This document shows, one piece after another, positions 10,082 to 19,953 of a DNA stretch of 64,000 bases. Within the stretch, counting starts at the first letter, position 1. Each line of letters opens with the position of its first letter. This DNA is from an uncultured Holophaga sp. (GTDB lineage: Bacteria > Acidobacteriota > Holophagae > Holophagales > Holophagaceae), in NCBI RefSeq assembly GCF_963677305.1, contig NZ_OY781925.1, positions 1,575,001-1,639,000 on the forward strand, in the 5' to 3' direction. The notes beneath the pieces are model-generated. The model worked only from the letters and a program-made list of their open reading frames with translations. It ran no database searches and had not been told where the DNA came from. The position numbers were made by a program, and so were the translations under genes.

Positions 10082-11796
10082 CCGTGAAGGGCGGCGAAGT
10101 GCTCGGCCAGGGGGCCCACGGCCAGGGCAGGGAGGAAGGTCAGGGCGCCCACCAGGATGACGATGGCCACCATTACTCCGATGAAGAAGAGGCTGTGGGT
10201 CGGGAGCGTGCCGGGTCCTGGCGGGGTGCGCTTTTTGGATGCCAGCGAACCTGCAAGGGCCAGCACTGCGCAGATGGGTGCGAAGCGTCCCAGGAGCATG
10301 GCGATGGCCAGACCGATATCCAGGAATCCGTTGTCGGCGGCGAGGCCGGCGAAGGCACTGCCATTGTTGTTGGCTGCGCTGGACCAGGCGTAGAGGATCT
10401 GGCTGAATGCGTGGGGGCCGGGGTTCGAGATCCAGTGGGCCACCTGGGGATGGAGGACCGTGGCTGCGGTGCCGGCGAGGATGATGGCGGAGGGGGTCAG
10501 GACCACCAGGGCGGCCATCTTCATCTCGAAGGCTTCGACCTTCTTGCCCAGATACTCCGGCGTCCGTCCCACCATGAGGCCGGAGACGAATACGGCGATG
10601 ACCACAAAGATCAGCATGCCGTAGAGACCGCAGCCGACACCGCCGAAGGCCACCTCGCCGATCTGCATGAGCACCATCTGGGAGAGTCCGGCCAGGGGGG
10701 CCATGGCGTCGTGTTGGGCATTCACGCTTCCATTGCTCGCCGCGGTCGTGGCGGTGGACCAGAGCACGGAGCTCTCGACACCGTTCCTCAGTTCCTTGCC
10801 TTCAAGGCTGCCCAGGGTCTGGGCGACACCCGCCTGCTGAAGGGCCGGAACGGGTCGGTGTTCGGCCCATCCGGCCAGAAGGGTGCCCAGGGTGAGCAGT
10901 AAGCTCATGGCCAGGTAGAGCGACCAGCCCTGGCGGCGATCCCGGACCATCTTGCCGAAGGCGAAGCAGCAGGCGGTGGGGAGCAGAAGGATGGAAACGA
11001 TCTGGCAGAGGTTGGTCAGGGCGGTGGGGTTCTCGAAGGGATGGGCGCCGTTGGCTCCGAAAAAGCCTCCACCATTCGTACCCAGCATCTTGATGGCGAC
11101 CTGGGAGGCCGCAGGCCCCAGGGCGATGACCTGATGGATCGGTGCACCGGGGGCCGGAGGGGCCACCCACAGGGCTCTGACCGAGGGGAGCCAAGTCTGG
11201 ACTACCCCCTGGCTCACCAGGAAGAGCGCGAAGATGACCGAAAGGGGGAGCAGGATGTAGACCGTGATCCTGATGAGATCCACCCAGAAACTGCCCAGGT
11301 TGGTGGCTTTACGGCGTCGGATGCCCCGGGCGACCGCACCCATGATCGCAATGCCGGTGGCGGCGGAGAGGAAATTCTGGACCGTGAGGCCGAGGGCCTG
11401 GACCAGGTGGCTCAGCGCGGCCTCGCCAGTGTATGCCTGCCAGTTGGTATTGGTGACGAAGCTGACCGCGGTGTTGAAGGCCAGGGGCCAGCTCATGGGG
11501 CCGAAGCCCTGAGGATCCATGGGGAGGTGCGGCTGGAGGCGCAGAAGAGCCAGCAGGAGGGCCAGGCCGAGGGCATTGAAGGCCAGCACGGAGCCCAGAT
11601 ACTGCCGCCAGTCCATGCGGTCCCCGGCTTCGATGCCCATGAGACGGTAGAGACCCCGTTCCATCCAGAAGAGGAAACGGGCTGAGGGGATCGGCTCCCG
11701 CTCCAGGACATCCCCCAGATATTCTCCCAGGGGACGGCCCAGGAAGAGGCACACAGCCAGCAGGCCGAAGAGGAGCAGCAGAAGGAGCGGGCTCAT
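10078..11796 (-). CDS. kdpA: KdpA potassium channel subunit
   Basis: 572-residue KdpA (E. coli 557), the potassium-selective membrane subunit of the Kdp complex. It has about ten transmembrane helices and four selectivity-filter loops; the clearest are [28 protein letters not shown] and AANNNGSAF. The start at 11796 ([15 protein letters not shown]) is chosen because it overlaps the kdpF stop (ATGA) and matches family length; the upstream in-frame extension runs over kdpF in another frame and is not KdpA-like. Confidence 0.96.
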   Translation of the reverse strand: MSPLLLLLLFGLLAVCLFLGRPLGEYLGDVLEREPIPSARFLFWMERGLYRLMGIEAGDRMDWRQYLGSVLAFNALGLALLLALLRLQPHLPMDPQGFGPMSWPLAFNTAVSFVTNTNWQAYTGEAALSHLVQALGLTVQNFLSAATGIAIMGAVARGIRRRKATNLGSFWVDLIRITVYILLPLSVIFALFLVSQGVVQTWLPSVRALWVAPPAPGAPIHQVIALGPAASQVAIKMLGTNGGGFFGANGAHPFENPTALTNLCQIVSILLLPTACCFAFGKMVRDRRQGWSLYLAMSLLLTLGTLLAGWAEHRPVPALQQAGVAQTLGSLEGKELRNGVESSVLWSTATTAASNGSVNAQHDAMAPLAGLSQMVLMQIGEVAFGGVGCGLYGMLIFVVIAVFVSGLMVGRTPEYLGKKVEAFEMKMAALVVLTPSAIILAGTAATVLHPQVAHWISNPGPHAFSQILYAWSSAANNNGSAFAGLAADNGFLDIGLAIAMLLGRFAPICAVLALAGSLASKKRTPPGPGTLPTHSLFFIGVMVAIVILVGALTFLPALAVGPLAEHFAALHG

Positions 11797-11885
11797 TGGA
11801 ACCGCTCCGGGCGCAGGAGCGCCAGAACCAAGTAGGCGGCCAAGCCTGAAGCCAGGACAGCAGCCAGAAAACGCAGCGTGGACAT
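11793..11885 (-). CDS. kdpF: KdpF small membrane subunit
   Basis: A 30-residue peptide that is almost entirely one transmembrane helix (MSTLRFLAAVLASG... ending LLRPERFQ), matching KdpF of E. coli (29 residues), which stabilises the KdpFABC complex. A good GGAGG site stands upstream, and its stop overlaps the kdpA start by the usual four bases. It is easy to miss because of its size. The kdp promoter should lie in 11886-12076; I see no certain KdpE box there. Confidence 0.9.
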   Translation of the reverse strand: MSTLRFLAAVLASGLAAYLVLALLRPERFQ

Positions 11886-12076
11886 TCGGGAACCTCCACG
11901 GGCCAGTGTGGTTTCCGCGATGTCTGGGCGGTGTCAGGATTGGGCTTGCGGGTGTCTGGATGATGTCAGCGCCGACTCGGATCCTGGAATCCATCGGGTC
12001 TGTGTCCGGCCACGCTTTGGTGACGCCTTTGGGGCACGATGCCCCCTGGGGGGATGGTCGTCCGGATGAATACAAG

Positions 12077-12103
12077 AAAGGCACTGAAAAATCAGTGCCT
12101 TTT
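12077..12103 (-). terminator. Terminator behind tRNA-Ala
   Basis: An 11-bp perfect stem (12077-12087 with 12092-12102) with a four-base A/T loop lies directly after the tRNA 3' end. On the minus strand it is followed by a T-rich stretch; on the plus strand by five Ts. It separates the tRNA transcript from the downstream kdp operon. Confidence 0.85.
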
Positions 12104-12179
<76 letters not shown>

Positions 12180-12213
12180 AGGACTCACCAGTCTATCGCG
12201 GTGCCGGGGACAG

Positions 12214-13737
12214 TCAACGTGCAACTGCGGGACGCAGGGGGACGGTGTTGAGCACGGCGGAGGCCTCGGCGGTGTGGGCCTGGGCCTTCTGGATCCGGAT
12301 GCCCCGGAAGCGGGAGGTCATGGCCTGGACGCTGGCATCCAGACGGGCGAAGGGGCCAACGGGGGTGGTGGCCTGGGGGGCCAGCTCGAAGGGCTCAGTA
12401 CTGGCGAAGACCTTGAGGATTTCGCTGCCGAAGGGCTCGGCGACCCTGAGCTCGAAGCCATCCCCCTCCGCCGGGATCCGGGTCAGCTCCTCCCTGTGGA
12501 CCCGGTTGTCCGGGTGAAACTGGTTGGGGAAGACCTGGATCCGGGTCCCGTCCACTTGCTGGTAGACCACGCGGATGTAGCAGTCCCGGCTGGCCTTCAG
12601 GAAGAGGTGGAGCAGCTCTCCGTCGCGGTAGATGCCCCCGTCCCCCCGGTCAAGCTGGAGGTTGAGGCGCAGGTCCGAGGGCTGGACCTGGGTGTCCAGG
12701 ATGGCGAGGCTCTGGGCGGCCTCCGCATGGTTCTCGGGCAGGAGACGCAGTCCGGCCTTCTGGATCCAGCTCCTGGGGATGCGCACCTGACTGCTGGCCA
12801 GCTCCTCACCGGAGAGGGCGGTGGCTTTGAGCTGGAGGGAGACCTCGTCCCCCAGCTCCAGGTAGCTGCCATGCAGGAGCGCCTGGGCCTGGAGCGGGGA
12901 GCCCTCCCGGGAGGCCAGGGCCCGGTCCAGGAGCTGGATGCCATCGAACTTGAGGAGCCGCTCACCCATCCGCTGCTCCAGGTAGGCCCCGAAGGTGGAG
13001 GAGAAGCGGGTCTGGCCATAGACGATCCGGTCGATCATCGCCCTGAGGCGTCCGGGCAACTCGGTGCCCAGGCGATACAGGGCCTCGTCCAGACTGGCAT
13101 CCAGGCCTGGACGGGTGTGGAGCAGCTCCAGGGCGCTCCGGTCCACCTCCTCCTGGGTGGGGCGCACCACCGTTGGAGCCGCCCTCCCCAGGACCCGCAG
13201 AAGTCCCTCCTCCTCCTGGCAGCGCTTGAGGAGGCCCCGCACCCGCAGCAGGCCTTCCAGGTCCTTGTGGGTGCGGGCCTCCAGGAGCATCCTCCCGGCC
13301 TCCGCCGCCTGGGCCCTGAGGCGGGAGACCAGTAGATCCGCCGCCCGTTCCTTCTCCAGGATGGCCAGACAGTGGATCTCCCCACTCCTGGGATCGGTCC
13401 AGGTCTCGAAGCGGTCCAGGCCCTCCAGATCCAGGTCTGAGCGGGTCTGGACGAGGTTCTGAACATACTGCGCCCCCTTGGTCCGGGTGTGGGCTGCGGC
13501 GCTGGTGAACTCGGACTGGACCCGTACCCGGAGGGCGGCCGCCAGCTCCTGACGGGCCATGTTCCTGGCTTCATGCAGGCGCTGGGTTTCGGGCAGGGTC
13601 CGGTCCGCCACTCCATAGCCCGTGAGGTAGGAGCGGGCGGGGAAGAGGCTCTCCGGGGACTGGACCCAGACCGGGGCCTGGGCCGAGAGGGCAGGGGCGA
13701 TCAGCACGGTGCTCAGCAGCAGGCGGTGCCAGGGCAT
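12214..13737 (-). CDS. Secreted DUF4384/LPP20-like protein
   Basis: A 507-residue exported protein. A signal peptide (LLLSTVLIAPALSAQA) is followed by an LPP20-like domain (about 35-150: GYGVADRTLPETQRLHEARNMA, a pattern in which repeated heads describe family members), a helical middle, and a C-terminal DUF4384 region (about 395-470: GDGGIYRDGELLHLFLKASRDCYIRVVYQQ and FPNQF). DUF4384 proteins are often found beside caspase-like peptidases, and here a WD40-caspase gene is transcribed divergently 121 bases away. The start at 13737 is the Met directly before the signal peptide; the longer frame overlaps the neighbour's promoter. The biochemical role is unknown; it is probably periplasmic or attached to the envelope. 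Confidence 0.75.
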   Translation of the reverse strand: MPWHRLLLSTVLIAPALSAQAPVWVQSPESLFPARSYLTGYGVADRTLPETQRLHEARNMARQELAAALRVRVQSEFTSAAAHTRTKGAQYVQNLVQTRSDLDLEGLDRFETWTDPRSGEIHCLAILEKERAADLLVSRLRAQAAEAGRMLLEARTHKDLEGLLRVRGLLKRCQEEEGLLRVLGRAAPTVVRPTQEEVDRSALELLHTRPGLDASLDEALYRLGTELPGRLRAMIDRIVYGQTRFSSTFGAYLEQRMGERLLKFDGIQLLDRALASREGSPLQAQALLHGSYLELGDEVSLQLKATALSGEELASSQVRIPRSWIQKAGLRLLPENHAEAAQSLAILDTQVQPSDLRLNLQLDRGDGGIYRDGELLHLFLKASRDCYIRVVYQQVDGTRIQVFPNQFHPDNRVHREELTRIPAEGDGFELRVAEPFGSEILKVFASTEPFELAPQATTPVGPFARLDASVQAMTSRFRGIRIQKAQAHTAEASAVLNTVPLRPAVAR

Positions 13738-13858
13738 GGGGCCTCCGGGAGGTGGGTCCATTCTAGCTTCAAGCCCCGGGGGCTGCCTGGACGCCCCCGG
13801 GGGGCGGCACCATACTGAAGCGATCAACCCGGGCTTCAGGCTCTCGCAAGGAATGCCT

Positions 13859-16717
13859 ATGCGCCGACTGGCTGCCATCCTCTTCTCCACCCTGCTGCCC
13901 CTTCTGGCCACCGAACCGCCCGCGGCTCCCCAGCTGCGCCTGGAGGTGGGCACCCACCTCTCCCAGGTCTGGCAGATCGGGGCCGACGCCAGCGGTCGCT
14001 GGGCCCTCACCGCCAGCAACGACAAGACCCTCCGGATCTGGGACCTCCAGACCCGCAGTCTGGTCCAGGTGCTCCGCCCCCCCGTGGGTGCGGGCAATGA
14101 GGGACAGCTCCGGGCCTCGGCCATCAGTCCCGATGCCCGCTTTGTGGTCTCCGGGGGGTGGACGAGCTGGGAGTGGGAGCAGGCCAATTGCGTCTACATC
14201 TTCGAGCGCGCCACAGGCCGCATGATCTCGCGGATCACTGGACTCCCCAGCGTGGTCACCTGCCTCACCTTCTCCAGGGACGGCTCTCGACTTGCCGTCT
14301 GCCTGCACGGAAAGAGCGGTGTCCGGGTCTATGCGGTGCCGACTTTCCGGGAGATCTTCCGGGATGAGGCCTACGGCGACCAGATCTACGGCGCGGACTT
14401 CGATCCCCACGGACGCCTGGCCACCAGCTCCTGGGACGGCAAGCTCCGGCTCTACAGCCCCACTGGACTCAAGCTCAGGGAGGTCCCGGCTCAGGACGGC
14501 AAACAGCCGCATCGGATCAGCTTCTCCCCCGATGGCTCCCGCCTGGCGGTCGGCTTCAACGATGCCCCTGTGGTCGCCCTATACAGCGGGGCCGACCTCT
14601 CCCGGCTCTTCCTGCCCGACTGTGGTGGGGCCAGCTACGGCTTTCCTGCCGTGGCCTGGTCCCTGGATGGGAGCCAGCTCATGGCCGGGGGCAAGTATGC
14701 GCTCCAGGATGAGCTCCGCCCCATCCGGGTCTGGGAGCGGGGAGGACGGGGAAGCTACCGCGAGCTGGTCGGCGATTTCAAGGACACCTATCTGGATCTC
14801 CGGACAGCCCCCGATGGCAGCATCCTTGTGGCCTCAGGAGCAGGCTGGGGCCGCCTGACGGCCGGTGGCCGTCTGAGCGGCAGCCTGAATGCCTGTGCGG
14901 ACTTCCGGGACAGGGCCCTGTCCATGGACCGCAGCGGAGGCGAGATCGGCTTCAGCCTGGGTTTCCCGAATGGGCCCCTCTGGAGCTTTGATCTGGAGAA
15001 GCGTCACCTGAGCGAGGGGACCCTGCCCGGTCTCCGGCGGGCTCAGGCGGAGCGGGCGGGCCTGAATGTGCGGAACTGGGCCCATAACTATTCTCCCAGC
15101 CTGGACGACAAGCCCCTCAAGATCGAAGCGGGCGAGATCTCCCGTGCCCTGGCCATCTCCCCGGGGGGACGGGACTTCATCCTGGGGGCGGATTGGCACC
15201 TCTACGCCTTTGATTCCCAAGGGGCCGAGCGCTGGAACCAGGCTGTACCGGGCACCACCTGGGCGGTGGCCATCTCGGGGGATGGCGCCTGTGGTCTCGC
15301 GGGATACGGCGATGGCACCCTGCGCTGGTTCCGGATGTCAGACGGGCAGGAGTTCCTGGCCCTCTACGTCCACCCCACCACCCACCAGTGGATCCTGTGG
15401 ACCCCCTCGGGCTACTACGATGCCTCCCCCGGGGCCGAGGACCTCATCGGCTGGCACTTGAACCGCCGGAAAGACGAGGCGGCGGACTTCTTCCCGGTGA
15501 GCCGCTTCCGTAGTGCCTACTACCGGCCCGACGTCATCGACCAGGTGCTGGAGACCCTGGATGAGGGCTCTGCCCTCAGGGCGGCCGATGCGCGCTCCGG
15601 CGGCAGACCCCAGGCCGTCTCCATCCAGGAGATGCTGCCCCCGGTGGTCCAGATCCTGAGTCCGGAGACCGGCTCAAGGGTGGGGGCCTCCACGGTCACC
15701 GTGCGGGCCAGCGTCCGGCACCCCAAAGGGCTGCCCATTGACGAGGTCTGGGCCTCCGTGGACGGACGCCAGGTGGGGGAGCGGGGCATCCAGGTCCAGC
15801 CCGCTGCGGACGGGACCAGGTCCCTCAGCGTGGCGATCCCGCCCCGGGACTGCATGGTGTCCGTCTTCGCCCGCAGCGGAGGGCTCATCAGCGAGGCGGC
15901 CACGGTCCGGCTCGTCTGGGGAGGCGGGTCGCCCGCCGCCTCCCAGGACGGCTTCCTGGCCAAGCCCAAGCTCTACGTCCTCGCGGTGGGTGTGGGGCGT
16001 TACGCACAGGCTGACCTGAATCTCCAATACCCCGCCAAGGATGCCCGGGACGTCGCGGCGGCTTTTGCCGCCCAGAAGGGGCACATGTACCGGGATGTGG
16101 AGACTCGGGTGCTGACGGACGAGCAGGCCACCAAAGGGGACATCCTGGATGGTCTGGAGTGGATCCAGCGGGCCACCACCAGCCGGGACATGGCGGTGGT
16201 GTTCCTGGCGGGCCATGGGGTGAACGACCCCCAGGGCCAGTTCTTCTTCCTGCCCCATCAGGCGGACCTCGAGCGGATGCGCCGGACCATGGTGGCTGAC
16301 AGCGAAGTCAAGGATGTGCTCTCCAAGGTGCCTGGCAAAGTACTCCTCTTCCTGGACAGCTGCCACAGCGGCAATGTCATGGGAAAGGTCAGCTACCGGG
16401 GCGCCCAGGATGTGAACCGCTTTGTGAGCGAATTGGCCAGCGCCGAGAACGGTGTGGTGGTCTTCACGGCCAGCACCGGACGCCAAGCCAGCCAGGAGAG
16501 CCCGGCCTGGGGCAACGGGGCCTTCACCAAGGCGCTGCTGGAGGGACTCTCGGGGCGTGCCGACTTCACGAAGAAGGGAGCGGTCACCGTCAACATGCTC
16601 GACCTCTACCTGAGTGAGCGGGTGAAGGAACTCACCCGTGGGACCCAGAGCCCTGTGACGGTGAAGCCCAGTGCCGTGCCGGACTTCCCCATCGTGACCA
16701 TGGAGAGCGGGAGATGA
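13859..16717 (+). CDS. Secreted WD40-repeat caspase-like peptidase
   Basis: A 952-residue exported protein. After a signal peptide (RRLAAILFSTLLPLLA) come WD40-like repeats (about 30-520, for example DKTLRIWDLQT and DGKLRLYSPTG), an Ig-like segment (about 605-690), and a C-terminal peptidase C14 (caspase/metacaspase) domain from about 705. The catalytic dyad is visible: His786 in FLAGHG and Cys835 in LLFLDSCHSG. Such proteins are presumed proteases gated by their beta-propeller; the substrate is unknown. ATGs occur at 13853 and 13859; AAGGA is properly spaced only for 13859. It is divergent from the DUF4384 gene, which suggests a functional pair. Confidence 0.85.
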   Translation: MRRLAAILFSTLLPLLATEPPAAPQLRLEVGTHLSQVWQIGADASGRWALTASNDKTLRIWDLQTRSLVQVLRPPVGAGNEGQLRASAISPDARFVVSGGWTSWEWEQANCVYIFERATGRMISRITGLPSVVTCLTFSRDGSRLAVCLHGKSGVRVYAVPTFREIFRDEAYGDQIYGADFDPHGRLATSSWDGKLRLYSPTGLKLREVPAQDGKQPHRISFSPDGSRLAVGFNDAPVVALYSGADLSRLFLPDCGGASYGFPAVAWSLDGSQLMAGGKYALQDELRPIRVWERGGRGSYRELVGDFKDTYLDLRTAPDGSILVASGAGWGRLTAGGRLSGSLNACADFRDRALSMDRSGGEIGFSLGFPNGPLWSFDLEKRHLSEGTLPGLRRAQAERAGLNVRNWAHNYSPSLDDKPLKIEAGEISRALAISPGGRDFILGADWHLYAFDSQGAERWNQAVPGTTWAVAISGDGACGLAGYGDGTLRWFRMSDGQEFLALYVHPTTHQWILWTPSGYYDASPGAEDLIGWHLNRRKDEAADFFPVSRFRSAYYRPDVIDQVLETLDEGSALRAADARSGGRPQAVSIQEMLPPVVQILSPETGSRVGASTVTVRASVRHPKGLPIDEVWASVDGRQVGERGIQVQPAADGTRSLSVAIPPRDCMVSVFARSGGLISEAATVRLVWGGGSPAASQDGFLAKPKLYVLAVGVGRYAQADLNLQYPAKDARDVAAAFAAQKGHMYRDVETRVLTDEQATKGDILDGLEWIQRATTSRDMAVVFLAGHGVNDPQGQFFFLPHQADLERMRRTMVADSEVKDVLSKVPGKVLLFLDSCHSGNVMGKVSYRGAQDVNRFVSELASAENGVVVFTASTGRQASQESPAWGNGAFTKALLEGLSGRADFTKKGAVTVNMLDLYLSERVKELTRGTQSPVTVKPSAVPDFPIVTMESGR

Positions 16718-17051
16718 GGAGAGACCCCGAGGTCTGAGGGGCCGCTTCCCGGGAGCTGTGTCGGAGCTGCTCGGAGAAGATGGCTCATTTTGACTTGATA
16801 ACCAGTTGACAATTGGCTATTGTTTCCATCTCGGGCTTCGATATATTGCATTTTATATTACGATTCCGCCCGAGCTTCTCTCCTGCGCTGCTGCGGCAGT
16901 GGGGACAGAGAGCATCGCATCGACCTGTCCGTAGGGCCCCTGTGGGGTCCTCTGGACTCGGTCTGCCAGGGCATGGGCGGCCGCCGGCGGCAGCCGCCAG
17001 GGGTGTGCCCTGGGATCCCGACTGTTCACAACCACCACCCAAGGAGTTCCC
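16718..17051 (+). promoter_or_regulatory. Upstream region of the TonB receptor: AT-rich promoter zone and structured leader
   Basis: No gene is present. Bases 16785-16865 are strikingly AT-rich for this genome and should hold the promoter. An imperfect dyad CCAGTTGACAATTGG at 16802-16816 could be an operator. Downstream, three stem-loops follow in series: GGACAG/CTGTCC (16903-16930), GGGCCCC/GGGGTCC (16934-16950), and CAGGGCA/TGCCCTG enclosing GGCGGC/GCCGCC (16967-17012). An AAGGAG site precedes the ATG at 17052. I recognise no known riboswitch, in particular no cobalamin box. Confidence 0.45.
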
Positions 17052-19118
17052 ATGACTATCGACTTTGCACCCAGGAGGCGCGCCCTGATCATGTTCGGGC
17101 TCGTGGCGGTCCTCGGGGCCAGCGCCCACGCCGCCGATGCGGATGCGGGCCCCGTGGCTGCCGGGGATCCGGTGGTGCTGGAGGCTGCCCAGGTGAAGGC
17201 CACCCGGGAGGGGGGCGAGAAGAGCGGCTACAAGGCGTCGCAGTCGGTCACCCCCGGCCCCCTGGGCAGCCAGCCCCTGCTGGACACCCCCAGCTCGGTG
17301 ACGGTCATCTCCTCGGACATGATCGCCAACATGCAGGCCAGCGGCCTGGAAGATGTGGTGAAGTACGCCTCGTCCGCCCAGATCGAATACCGGGGCGGCG
17401 CCGAAATGGGCCGTCCCCAGACCCGCGGGCTCCAAGGGAGCGTGGTTCAGAACAGCCGCCTGGATGGCTTCAATGTGGTCTCCACCACCGCCTACCCCAT
17501 GGAGCAGCTGGACCGGGTGGAGATCCTGAACGGCCTGGAGGGGGCCATGTACGGGCCGGCCAATCCCGCCGGACTCTTCTCCTACATCCTGAAGCGTCCC
17601 ACTGAGACCTCGTTGCACCGGGTGACCCTGACCCACCTGGATGATTCGTATCTGGAAGCCTCTGCAGATCTCTCGGACCGCGTGGGGGAGAACCGATGGC
17701 TGGGCTACCGACTGAATGTCATCGACGGCTCCGGCGAGGGCTATGCCGAGGGCAGCAAGCTGCGCCGCAAGCTCCTCAGCGGTTCCTTTGATGTCCACGC
17801 CTCCAGCCACACCGTGCTGGAGTTCAACTACAGCTACTACGACTACTACCGGATGGGCTACCCCGGCAGCTTCACCTTCAAGACCACCGTCCCCATCCCC
17901 GAAGCCCCCGACCCCACCAGGGTGACCGGCCAGACGGGAGGTGTCGAGGGTCGCACCACCACCAAGAGTGTGCGCATCAAGCATGACTTCAACGGCAACT
18001 GGAACTTCGTGGGCGGCATCCTGCAGCAGGTGGCGGTGCGCATCCAGGGCAACCCCTCCAACACCTTCAATACGGATGGCAGCTACACCACCAAGATCTC
18101 CTCCTTCTCCGAAGGGGAGTTCGACATCACCAGCAACATGGCCTACCTGAGCGGTCATGAGGAGCTGTGGGGCATCGGCCATGAGCTCACCCTCGGCACC
18201 AGCGGCTTCACCTGGAATGGGGTGAAGCAGCAGGGCGGAAGCCTGACGGACACCCTGCACTTCAGCCCCCGCTGGAGTGCCCGCCTGAGTGGCAGCGAGG
18301 ACAATATCCAGGTGTACTCCACCAGCACCGGCGCCGTGACCTGGTCGGGCACGGGCTTCAGCGGATCCGCCAGCCTGATGTTCAAGCCGGTGGCCCGGAT
18401 GATGCTGTACGCCACCCTCTCCAACAGCCTGGAGCAGGGGGAGGCGGTCACCAGCGCCACCTACAACAGCGTGACTGTCTCCAACTACGGCCAGGTGCTG
18501 GAGCCCTACCGCTGCAAGCAGGTCGAGGTGGGCACCAAGGGTTCGGTGGGCGGCCTGAACCTCTCCATCGCCCTCTTCCAGATCGAGCGCCCCTTCGCCA
18601 TGTATGTCCCCACGGGTTCGACCTACACCTACGAGATCCAGGGTGAGCAGAGGAACCGCGGTGTCGAGCTGGGAGCCAATGGCCGCCTGGCTGAGCGGCT
18701 GACCCTGAATGCCGGATTCACCTACCTGGATCCCATCATGACCAAGGCCTACACGGCCGGCCAGGGGAACCTGCTCCCCGGTGCCCCCAAGTACCAGTCC
18801 AACGTGCTGGTGGAATACCAAGTGCCTGGCGTCCAGGATCTGGCCACCAGCCTGAACTGGCACTACACCGGCTCCAAGGCGGTCAACGACGCCAACACCC
18901 TCTGGACCGCGGCCTACAGCACCTTTGATGTGGGAGCCCGCTACGGGACCCGGCTCTGGAGTGTGCCCACCAAGTTCCGCCTCTCGGTGAACAACGCCCT
19001 GGACAAGCACTACTGGGCCTCCATCTTTGCCAACACCCAGACCGGTACGGGCACCACCGGCAGCGGCTTCCTGGGTACCCCCAGGGAGATCAAGCTCTCC
19101 ATGAGCATGGATCTGTAG
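17052..19118 (+). CDS. TonB-dependent siderophore-type receptor
   Basis: 688-residue outer-membrane receptor. Signal peptide (to about AHAADA, residue 28), plug domain at about 70-190 (PLLDTPSSVTVISSDMI, TRGLQGSVVQNSRLDGF, LDRVEILNGLEGAMYG), then a 22-stranded barrel ending in the C-terminal LSMSMDL strand. The plug wording and the PANPAGLFSYILKRP segment are of the ferric-siderophore class (FhuA/FpvA type). It imports an iron-chelate with energy from TonB/ExbBD, which are not in this window. The substrate cannot be read from sequence. It is monocistronic, with a hairpin after the stop. Iron regulation is likely, but no clear Fur box was found. Confidence 0.9.
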   Translation: MTIDFAPRRRALIMFGLVAVLGASAHAADADAGPVAAGDPVVLEAAQVKATREGGEKSGYKASQSVTPGPLGSQPLLDTPSSVTVISSDMIANMQASGLEDVVKYASSAQIEYRGGAEMGRPQTRGLQGSVVQNSRLDGFNVVSTTAYPMEQLDRVEILNGLEGAMYGPANPAGLFSYILKRPTETSLHRVTLTHLDDSYLEASADLSDRVGENRWLGYRLNVIDGSGEGYAEGSKLRRKLLSGSFDVHASSHTVLEFNYSYYDYYRMGYPGSFTFKTTVPIPEAPDPTRVTGQTGGVEGRTTTKSVRIKHDFNGNWNFVGGILQQVAVRIQGNPSNTFNTDGSYTTKISSFSEGEFDITSNMAYLSGHEELWGIGHELTLGTSGFTWNGVKQQGGSLTDTLHFSPRWSARLSGSEDNIQVYSTSTGAVTWSGTGFSGSASLMFKPVARMMLYATLSNSLEQGEAVTSATYNSVTVSNYGQVLEPYRCKQVEVGTKGSVGGLNLSIALFQIERPFAMYVPTGSTYTYEIQGEQRNRGVELGANGRLAERLTLNAGFTYLDPIMTKAYTAGQGNLLPGAPKYQSNVLVEYQVPGVQDLATSLNWHYTGSKAVNDANTLWTAAYSTFDVGARYGTRLWSVPTKFRLSVNNALDKHYWASIFANTQTGTGTTGSGFLGTPREIKLSMSMDL

Positions 19119-19131
19119 CCCTTCCGCAGCA

Positions 19132-19161
19132 CCCTCGGTCCCGTTTGCCTGGGGCCGAGGG
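19132..19161 (+). terminator. Hairpin after the TonB receptor
   Basis: CCCTCGGTCCC (19132-19142) pairs with GGGGCCGAGGG (19151-19161) with one wobble; the loop is eight bases. There is no T-run. The remaining 19162-19350 contains only G-rich spacer with no feature I can support. Confidence 0.5.
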
Positions 19162-19350
19162 ACGGTGTCGGAGGGGCCAAGCCCCAGTATTCCCCCAAAG
19201 CCATCAGCGGCAGCAGGGGGGCGTGAGCGGGGGTGGGGGAGGTGTGGGCGGCACCGGAATGCGGAAGCTCAGAGCCGCTGCCTTTCCAGCGTCAGCAGCT
19301 TTCTGAACCCCCTGCCTTGAGCCCTTAGCTGGCCAGCGCAGCCCGATCCC

Positions 19351-19947
19351 TCACACCGGCCTGCGCCCCTCCATGGCCCGGCTCAGGGTCAGGTCGTCGG
19401 CGTATTCCAGGTCGCTGCCGATGGGGAGTCCCAGGCCGATGCGGGTGGTCTTGAGTCCCAGGGGCTCGAGAATCCGGGCCAGCCAGGTGGCCGTGGCCTC
19501 GCCATCCAGGGTGGGGTTGGTGGCGAGGACGATCTCCTGGATGCGGTGGTCCTCCAGTCGCTTCAGCAGCTCCCGGACCCGGAGCTGATCCGGTCCCACG
19601 CCCTTGAGGGGGCTGATGAGGCCCCCCAGGACGTGATAGCGGCCCCGGAAGAGGCCGCTGCGCTCGAAGCTCAGGACATTGCTGGCCTCGGCCACCACCA
19701 CCAGGGTGCGGGGATCCCGCTCCGGGTCAGTGCAGACGGGGCAGAGGGGCTGGTCGGTGAAGGCCCCGCACTCGGTGCAGAAACCCACTTTATGGGCCGC
19801 CTGCTGGAGCAGGTTCCCCAGGTGCTCCATGGCCTGGGGGCCCTCCTTCAGCAGGTGCAGCGCCATGCGCTGGGCGCTCTTGGTCCCGACGCCCGGGAGC
19901 TTCTGCAGGGCTTCCACCACTGCCTCGAGGGGAGCCGGGAGCTGCAT
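19351..19947 (-). CDS. recR: Recombination mediator RecR
   Basis: 198-residue RecR, which works with RecF/RecO to load RecA at gaps. N-terminal helix-hairpin-helix (LQKLPGVGTKSAQRMALHLL), a four-cysteine zinc finger (CTECGAFTDQPLCPVC), a Toprim domain (VVVAEASNVLSFE, TNPTLDGEATATWL) and the C-terminal GLGLPIGSDLEYAD. Length and order are those of the family. It lies six bases after ybaB, the normal bacterial pairing. Confidence 0.97.
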   Translation of the reverse strand: MQLPAPLEAVVEALQKLPGVGTKSAQRMALHLLKEGPQAMEHLGNLLQQAAHKVGFCTECGAFTDQPLCPVCTDPERDPRTLVVVAEASNVLSFERSGLFRGRYHVLGGLISPLKGVGPDQLRVRELLKRLEDHRIQEIVLATNPTLDGEATATWLARILEPLGLKTTRIGLGLPIGSDLEYADDLTLSRAMEGRRPV

Positions 19948-19953
19948 GGGGTG

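Noticed and set aside
11886-12076. c-di-AMP or other riboswitch before kdpFABC
   Set aside because: No recognisable ydaO-type core was seen; only a short GC-rich dyad is present.
11797-12084. N-terminal extension of kdpA
   Set aside because: It covers kdpF and the operon promoter region; the family start and the ATGA overlap with kdpF fix the start at 11796.
16850-17051. Cobalamin riboswitch before the TonB receptor
   Set aside because: No B12-box-like sequence could be found, and the receptor resembles the siderophore class rather than BtuB.
16785-19010. 741-codon open frame antisense to the TonB receptor
   Set aside because: It mirrors the third-codon-position GC bias of the real gene, has a Gly/His/Val-rich composition without domains, and has no ribosome site.
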